A stretch of 17,557 nucleotides of DNA from JANNOG01 sp031398915. GTDB taxonomy: Bacteria; Actinomycetota; Actinomycetes; Actinomycetales; JBBAYJ01. The translations under genes were made by a program, and so were the position numbers. Positions 13,864 to 17,557 of this stretch are shown here, in pieces. The notes beneath the pieces were generated by a model, which worked only from the letters and a program-made list of their open reading frames with translations, did no database searches and was not told the origin of the DNA. Within the stretch, counting starts at the first letter, position 1. Every line of letters starts with the position of its first letter. The stretch lies in the NCBI GenBank assembly GCA_031398915.1, contig JANNOG010000065.1, forward strand, positions 1-17,557, written 5' to 3'.

Positions 13864-14997
13864 GTGAGCCTCGTCTGCCACGGCGCACGAGCCGTCGACG
13901 CCCGAGGCGTGAGGGCGGACGCCTGGGTGATGGTCGACGGGGCGACGATCGCGGCGGTGGGTACGGGGACTCCGCCTCCGGCCGATCATTCGGTCGATGT
14001 CGCGGGCAACTGGCTCGTCCCGGGGTTCATCGACCTTCATTGCCATGGCGGAGGGGGCCACCGGTTCGACGACGGCGCCGACGCGATTCGATCGGGCCTG
14101 GCCGTCCATCGACACCACGGCACCACGCGATCCGTCATCAGCCTGGTCGCCAATCCGCACCGCGAGCTCAGGACCAGCCTGGCCGTGATCGCCGATCTGG
14201 CGGCCGACGATCCATTGATCCTCGGGTCACATCTGGAGGGCCCATGGCTGGCGATGTCGCGCCGGGGTGCCCACGATCCCGACCAGCTGCGCCCACCGGA
14301 TGCCCCGTCGGTCCAGGACCTGATCGAGGCGGGCCGGGGCGCGCTCCGTCAGGTCACGCTGGCACCCGAGCTGCCGGGGGCCCTCGACGCCATCGAGGCG
14401 TTGACCACCGCCGGTGTCGTGACGGCCGTCGGTCACACGGCGGCCGACTACGCCCTCACCACAGCTGCGTTCGATCACGGGGCACGGCTGCTGACCCACG
14501 CCTTCAACGCCATGCCGGGCATCGGGCACCGAGCGCCGGGACCCGTTGTCGCTGCCATCGACGACCGCCGGGTGACGATCGAGTTGATCCTCGACGGACA
14601 TCATGTCGCCCCGGCTGTGGCGAATCTGCTGGTGGGCGCCGCACCTGGTCGGGTGGCCCTGGTGACCGACGCCATGTCCGCCGCCGGGTCACCGGACGGC
14701 GACTACAGCCTCGGCTCGCGCGAGGTCACCGTGACGGCCGGGCGGGCGGTCCTGCGCGGCACCCACACCCTCGCCGGGTCGACCCTGACCCAGGACGCGG
14801 CCCTGCGCGCCGCAGTCACCGATCTCGGCGTGTCACCCGGTGAGGCGATTGGCGCCCTGACCACGGTGCCCGCCCGAGTCCTCGGCCTGGGTCATCGCCT
14901 GGGGCTGTTGCAGCCTGGCTACGACGCCGACCTGGTGATCCTCGACCAGAGTTGGGCAGTGACGGCGGTGTGGGCCGCAGGTCGGCGCCTTCGGTAG
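13864..14997 (+). CDS. nagA: N-acetylglucosamine-6-phosphate deacetylase NagA
   Basis: 377 residues, amidohydrolase superfamily. It removes acetate from GlcNAc-6-phosphate to give glucosamine-6-phosphate. Motifs: PGFIDLHCHGGGG (His59, His61), the metal Glu in GSHLEGPW (Glu125), RRGAHDPDQL substrate loop, TAVGHTAADY (His191), LLTHAFNAMPG (His212), ILDGHHVAP and the catalytic Asp in LVTDAMSAAG (Asp269), ending with the small beta-sandwich G(Y)DADLVIL. The GTG at 13864 starts at the first beta strand of the family; an upstream TTG at 13843 adds seven unconserved residues. It converges on nagB with 22 bp between the stops, so the two halves of the pathway are on opposite strands. Confidence 0.95.
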   Translation: MSLVCHGARAVDARGVRADAWVMVDGATIAAVGTGTPPPADHSVDVAGNWLVPGFIDLHCHGGGGHRFDDGADAIRSGLAVHRHHGTTRSVISLVANPHRELRTSLAVIADLAADDPLILGSHLEGPWLAMSRRGAHDPDQLRPPDAPSVQDLIEAGRGALRQVTLAPELPGALDAIEALTTAGVVTAVGHTAADYALTTAAFDHGARLLTHAFNAMPGIGHRAPGPVVAAIDDRRVTIELILDGHHVAPAVANLLVGAAPGRVALVTDAMSAAGSPDGDYSLGSREVTVTAGRAVLRGTHTLAGSTLTQDAALRAAVTDLGVSPGEAIGALTTVPARVLGLGHRLGLLQPGYDADLVILDQSWAVTAVWAAGRRLR

Positions 14998-15019
14998 GAC
15001 CCTGGCACGCGGCCGGCCC

Positions 15020-15793
15020 TCAGATCAGCTGCCAGTCAGGCTTGTTCGCCCACGCGTGGCGGTAGTAGTCACGCTGTCGCAGATCGGCCGCGGCCGCCTC
15101 GTCCACGAGCACCGTGACATGTGGGTGCAGCTGTATCGCCGACCCCGGCGCGCTCGACGAGATCGGTCCTTCGACCGCCGCCGCCACGGCTGCGGCCTTC
15201 GCGGCACCGAACGCGAGGAGGAGCAGGTGCCGTGCCCGCATGATCGTGCCCAGGCCCTGGGTGATGCAGTGCATGGGCACCTCGTCGATCGAATCGAAGA
15301 ACCGCGAATTGTCGCGGCGGGTCTGTTCGGTCAGCGTCTTGACCCGAGTCAGCGACGCCAACGACGAACCGGGCTCGTTGAATCCGATATGACCGGTGGT
15401 CCCTATCCCCAGAAGCTGGAGGTCGATGCCACCGGCAGACTCGATCTCAGCCTCGAACCGCGCGCCGGCGGATTGGATCGGCCCGTCGCCAGGCACTCGC
15501 ACCATCCGGTGATCCAGGCCGAGCGGGGCCACCACCTCACGATCGATCACCGCCCGGTACGACTGTGGATGCCCTGGCGGTAGGCCCACGTACTCGTCCA
15601 GCGCGAACCAGCGGACCGCACCGAGCGCCACGGCCCGACGCCGACCGGCCAGCGCGGCATAGACCGTCAACGGTGTGGACCCGGTGGCCAGGCCCAGCAC
15701 CGCATCGGGTCGGTCGCCGACGAGGTCACAGATGGCATCGGCGGCCAGCGACCCGGCAGCGGCGGCGTCCTCGACGATCACCACCTCGGTCAT
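15020..15793 (-). CDS. nagB: Glucosamine-6-phosphate deaminase NagB
   Basis: 257 residues, usual length. It converts glucosamine-6-phosphate to fructose-6-phosphate and ammonia. Motifs: VLGLATGSTPLTVY (phosphate loop), WFALDEYVGLP (Asp66, Glu67), LQLLGIGTTGHIGFNEP (catalytic His135, Glu140), TLTEQTRRDNSRFF, and TQGLGTIMRARHLLLLAFGAAKA. The residue equivalent to E. coli Asp141, partner of the catalytic His, is Thr133 (TTGHIGFNEP); Asp or Asn is more common. ATG 15793 overlaps the stop of the ROK gene (ATGA). The frame is open further upstream but that would run into the kinase gene. Confidence 0.95.
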   Translation of the reverse strand: MTEVVIVEDAAAAGSLAADAICDLVGDRPDAVLGLATGSTPLTVYAALAGRRRAVALGAVRWFALDEYVGLPPGHPQSYRAVIDREVVAPLGLDHRMVRVPGDGPIQSAGARFEAEIESAGGIDLQLLGIGTTGHIGFNEPGSSLASLTRVKTLTEQTRRDNSRFFDSIDEVPMHCITQGLGTIMRARHLLLLAFGAAKAAAVAAAVEGPISSSAPGSAIQLHPHVTVLVDEAAAADLRQRDYYRHAWANKPDWQLI

Positions 15794-16716
15794 CAGAGCA
15801 CGAGCTCTGGTTCGATCCCCACCCCGACCAGAGCAGCACCGACCGCGGCGGCGGGCAGCCCGGCGGGAAGCAACACCACCCGGTCGGGCAGCTCCAGGGA
15901 GTCGAGGAACGCCGAGGAGGCCGCCCACTCCCGAAGCACGTCTCGCACCGCCACCCGGAGGGGCTCCCCCAACGAGCTGATGCCGCCGCCGATGACCACG
16001 GTGTCGACGTCGACCGTCAGTACCAGCACCCGGACGGCGGAGGCGACGTTCTCGACGAACCGGCGGCGCACCTCGACCGCTCGCGGATCACCAGAATCCG
16101 CCGCCTCGAACAAGGCCCGCACCGGCTGCGGGTGATCCCCGGGCCACTGCCGCGTCACCGCCGAACCGGACGCGGTCAACTCCAGACACCCCCGCTGACC
16201 GCACGGGCACAGCGGACCCGACGGGTCGACGGGGATGTGGCCGATCTCGCCGGCCGAACCCCGAGCACCGCGCCACAGGCGTCCTCCCAGCACGAGGCCT
16301 CCCGCCAGACCCGTCCCGAGGTTGAGGTAGGCGATCGAATGCGAGGCCGGCATCCCCAACAGGTGAAAGGCCCCCAGGGCAGCGGCGTTGACGTCGTTCT
16401 CGACCCGGACGGACGCTCCGACGCGGGCGGCGAGCAGGTCACCGAGGTTCAGATCGTCGACTCCGAGATTGACGGCGTGGGCCACGCGGCCCGTGACGCT
16501 GTCCACCCGACCGGGGACGCCGACTCCGACCGAATCGAAGCCGTGTGCCGGGACGCCGGCCAACTCCGCGAGTCCGTTCACCGCCGCCACCGCCGCGCTG
16601 AGCACGCCGTGCGCGCCCACACCGGTCGGGAGCCGGGTGCGATGCTCGATTCCCCCGGTCGCCGTGAGGACGACGCCCTCGGTCTTGGTTCCCCCGATGT
16701 CGACCCCGACCCTCAT
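15793..16716 (-). CDS. ROK-family sugar kinase, probable N-acetylglucosamine kinase
   Basis: 307 residues. The ROK signature is complete: phosphate loop DIGGTKTEG (residues 6-14), catalytic Asp in VENDVNAAALGA (Asp108), LNLGTGLAGGLVLGG, GSAGEIGHIPV (His160), and the structural zinc site CPCGQRGCLE (Cys170, 172, 177), followed by the C-terminal VVIGGGIS. There is no N-terminal helix-turn-helix, so it is a kinase and not a NagC-type repressor. Context with a beta-N-acetylglucosaminidase, nagA and nagB suggests GlcNAc as substrate, giving GlcNAc-6-phosphate; glucose or another amino sugar is possible. ATG 16716 overlaps the GH3 stop, and its own stop overlaps nagB, so three genes are translationally coupled. 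Confidence 0.93.
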   Translation of the reverse strand: MRVGVDIGGTKTEGVVLTATGGIEHRTRLPTGVGAHGVLSAAVAAVNGLAELAGVPAHGFDSVGVGVPGRVDSVTGRVAHAVNLGVDDLNLGDLLAARVGASVRVENDVNAAALGAFHLLGMPASHSIAYLNLGTGLAGGLVLGGRLWRGARGSAGEIGHIPVDPSGPLCPCGQRGCLELTASGSAVTRQWPGDHPQPVRALFEAADSGDPRAVEVRRRFVENVASAVRVLVLTVDVDTVVIGGGISSLGEPLRVAVRDVLREWAASSAFLDSLELPDRVVLLPAGLPAAAVGAALVGVGIEPELVL

Positions 16717-17557
16717 CGAGCGGACCCACTCACCAGGAGGCGCAACGCCTGGCCGACGTGGCGCGAGGCCCCGAATGTGGCGATGTCCGCGTAACCACGA
16801 TCCTCACCCGGCCACCCCATGTCAACGACGACGACGTTCGGGTGACGCGCCCGCGCGTCGTCGACCGAGCGGCGGACCCAGGCGTGGCGGTGGTTGTCCT
16901 TGCCGACCATCACCAGATGAGCACCCGAGGGGGGCTGCTGCAGGCTGTCGCCCTCGCGGAGGGTCTGGGCGACGTGCCAACCGTTGGTCAGAGGTCCCCA
17001 CGGAACGGTTCCGACGGCGATGTTGGCAGGCGTCTCGATGAGGACCACGTGGAGCGGCTCGACGAGGCGCAAGCCGGGCACCACATCGAACGAGGTCGCC
17101 GTTCTCGCCAGGTCGAACGTCACCGCACCGGAATGGTCTCGCTCGATGTCCCGGCGGTGATCGTGAGACCAGTCCGCGAGAGCGGCCACCCGGTCGAGCG
17201 CGTTGGACAGGCGGGAGTCGGGCAGGCGCCGGTCCCGGTGTGCGACCGACAGCGCCGACTCGATCTCGCCGAGTTGGCGGTCCGTGGTGTTCGTCCCGAT
17301 GCACAGGAGGTCACACCCGGCGGCCACCGCCTGTACCGCCGCCTCGGGGATACCGATGGCGCCGCTGGCCCCCGCCATGTCCAACGCGTCCGAGACGACG
17401 ACACCGTCGTAACCCAACTCACCGCGCAGCAGGGTCTGCAGGATCGCTGGAGAGAAGGTGGCGCAGGCTGTGGAATCGATCTGCGGCAGGCTGATATGCG
17501 ACGTCATGATCGTCTTGACACCGACATCGATGGCGGCAGCGAAGGGCAGTAGCTCCC
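16713..17557 (-). CDS. GH3 beta-N-acetylhexosaminidase (NagZ-like), 5' end outside the window
   Basis: 280 codons are visible; the frame runs off the right edge. The visible part starts within the GH3 barrel: VGVKTIMTSHISLPQID, then LLRGELGYDGVVVSDALDMAG with the catalytic nucleophile Asp of SDALDM, then AAVQAVAAGCDLLCIGT. The loop with the general acid/base His-Asp pair of NagZ lies upstream, off the window. After the barrel there is a second domain of ~130 residues (from about DHSGAVTFDLARTA to the end) with an alternating strand/helix pattern, as in two-domain actinobacterial enzymes such as Cellulomonas fimi Nag3, reported to be a GlcNAc phosphorylase. Single-domain E. coli NagZ lacks it. 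It heads the coupled set GH3-ROK-nagB and would release GlcNAc from muropeptide or chitin fragments. Confidence 0.9.
   Translation of the reverse strand, partial: ELLPFAAAIDVGVKTIMTSHISLPQIDSTACATFSPAILQTLLRGELGYDGVVVSDALDMAGASGAIGIPEAAVQAVAAGCDLLCIGTNTTDRQLGEIESALSVAHRDRRLPDSRLSNALDRVAALADWSHDHRRDIERDHSGAVTFDLARTATSFDVVPGLRLVEPLHVVLIETPANIAVGTVPWGPLTNGWHVAQTLREGDSLQQPPSGAHLVMVGKDNHRHAWVRRSVDDARARHPNVVVVDMGWPGEDRGYADIATFGASRHVGQALRLLVSGSAR

Noticed and set aside
13408..14160. 250-codon minus-strand frame across the P-loop pseudogene and nagA start
   Set aside because: No domain; the plus strand carries the family motifs, so this is a shadow frame.
14998..15019. Bidirectional terminator between convergent nagA and nagB
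   Set aside because: The palindrome GGCCGGCC is present but has no loop or T-tract; too short to call.
15565..16794. 409-codon plus-strand frame opposite nagB and the ROK kinase
   Set aside because: No recognisable motif, while the opposite strand carries complete NagB and ROK signatures.

Overview
The window is high-GC DNA with strong G/C preference at third codon positions. It uses many GTG starts and 4-base stop/start overlaps, and several promoter-like hexamers sit 6-7 bases before a start codon, as in leaderless genes. The gene order lipB-lipA-DUF4191-RDD-glnA and the product sequences point to an actinobacterium, most likely Mycobacteriales (inference from synteny with the mycobacterial lipB-lipA-glnA1 region). 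No genus can be assigned from the sequence alone.

Layout: (1) 1-751 is a rearrangement scar. The C-terminal end of a SUKH (SMI1/KNR4) immunity-type gene on the minus strand meets the C-terminal half of a TIGR01777-type SDR epimerase gene on the plus strand. Both have lost their N-terminal parts at one junction (about 210-265). (2) 763-2121 (minus) is a membrane-anchored Ser/Thr protein kinase with an aberrant catalytic loop. (3) 2204-7657 (plus) is a tightly overlapping run: FAD amine-oxidase-like protein, S51 peptidase E-like protein, a fused PhnP-type metallo-beta-lactamase/CobU protein, CobT and CobS. These provide the nucleotide-loop assembly branch of adenosylcobalamin synthesis. (4) 7666-10077 (plus) holds lipB and lipA (lipoate synthesis) and a two-TM DUF4191 protein. 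(5) 10078-10177 is an 11-bp tandem repeat array filling the space between convergent genes. (6) An RDD membrane protein (minus) and glnA (plus, GSI glutamine synthetase) follow. (7) 12103-13809 is an accessory patch of lower-GC genes and gene remnants between glnA and nagA: a hypothetical minus-strand ORF, a GNAT acetyltransferase, the C-terminal stub of a DUF4143 ATPase, and a frameshifted P-loop kinase-like gene. (8) 13864-17557 is an amino-sugar catabolism locus. nagA (plus) converges on a translationally coupled minus-strand set: GH3 beta-N-acetylglucosaminidase (cut by the window end), ROK-family sugar kinase and nagB.

Functional picture: the nag locus can release GlcNAc from (muro)saccharides, phosphorylate it, deacetylate it and convert it to fructose-6-phosphate plus ammonia. 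Ammonia can then be assimilated by the nearby GlnA. CobU-CobT-CobS attach the lower ligand of cobalamin, and LipB-LipA build lipoyl groups on dehydrogenases. No tRNA, rRNA, CRISPR array, IS element or cobalamin riboswitch was found. The least ordinary items are the PhnP-CobU fusion, the double-truncation junction at the left end, the degenerate kinase, the 11-bp array and the decaying island after glnA.
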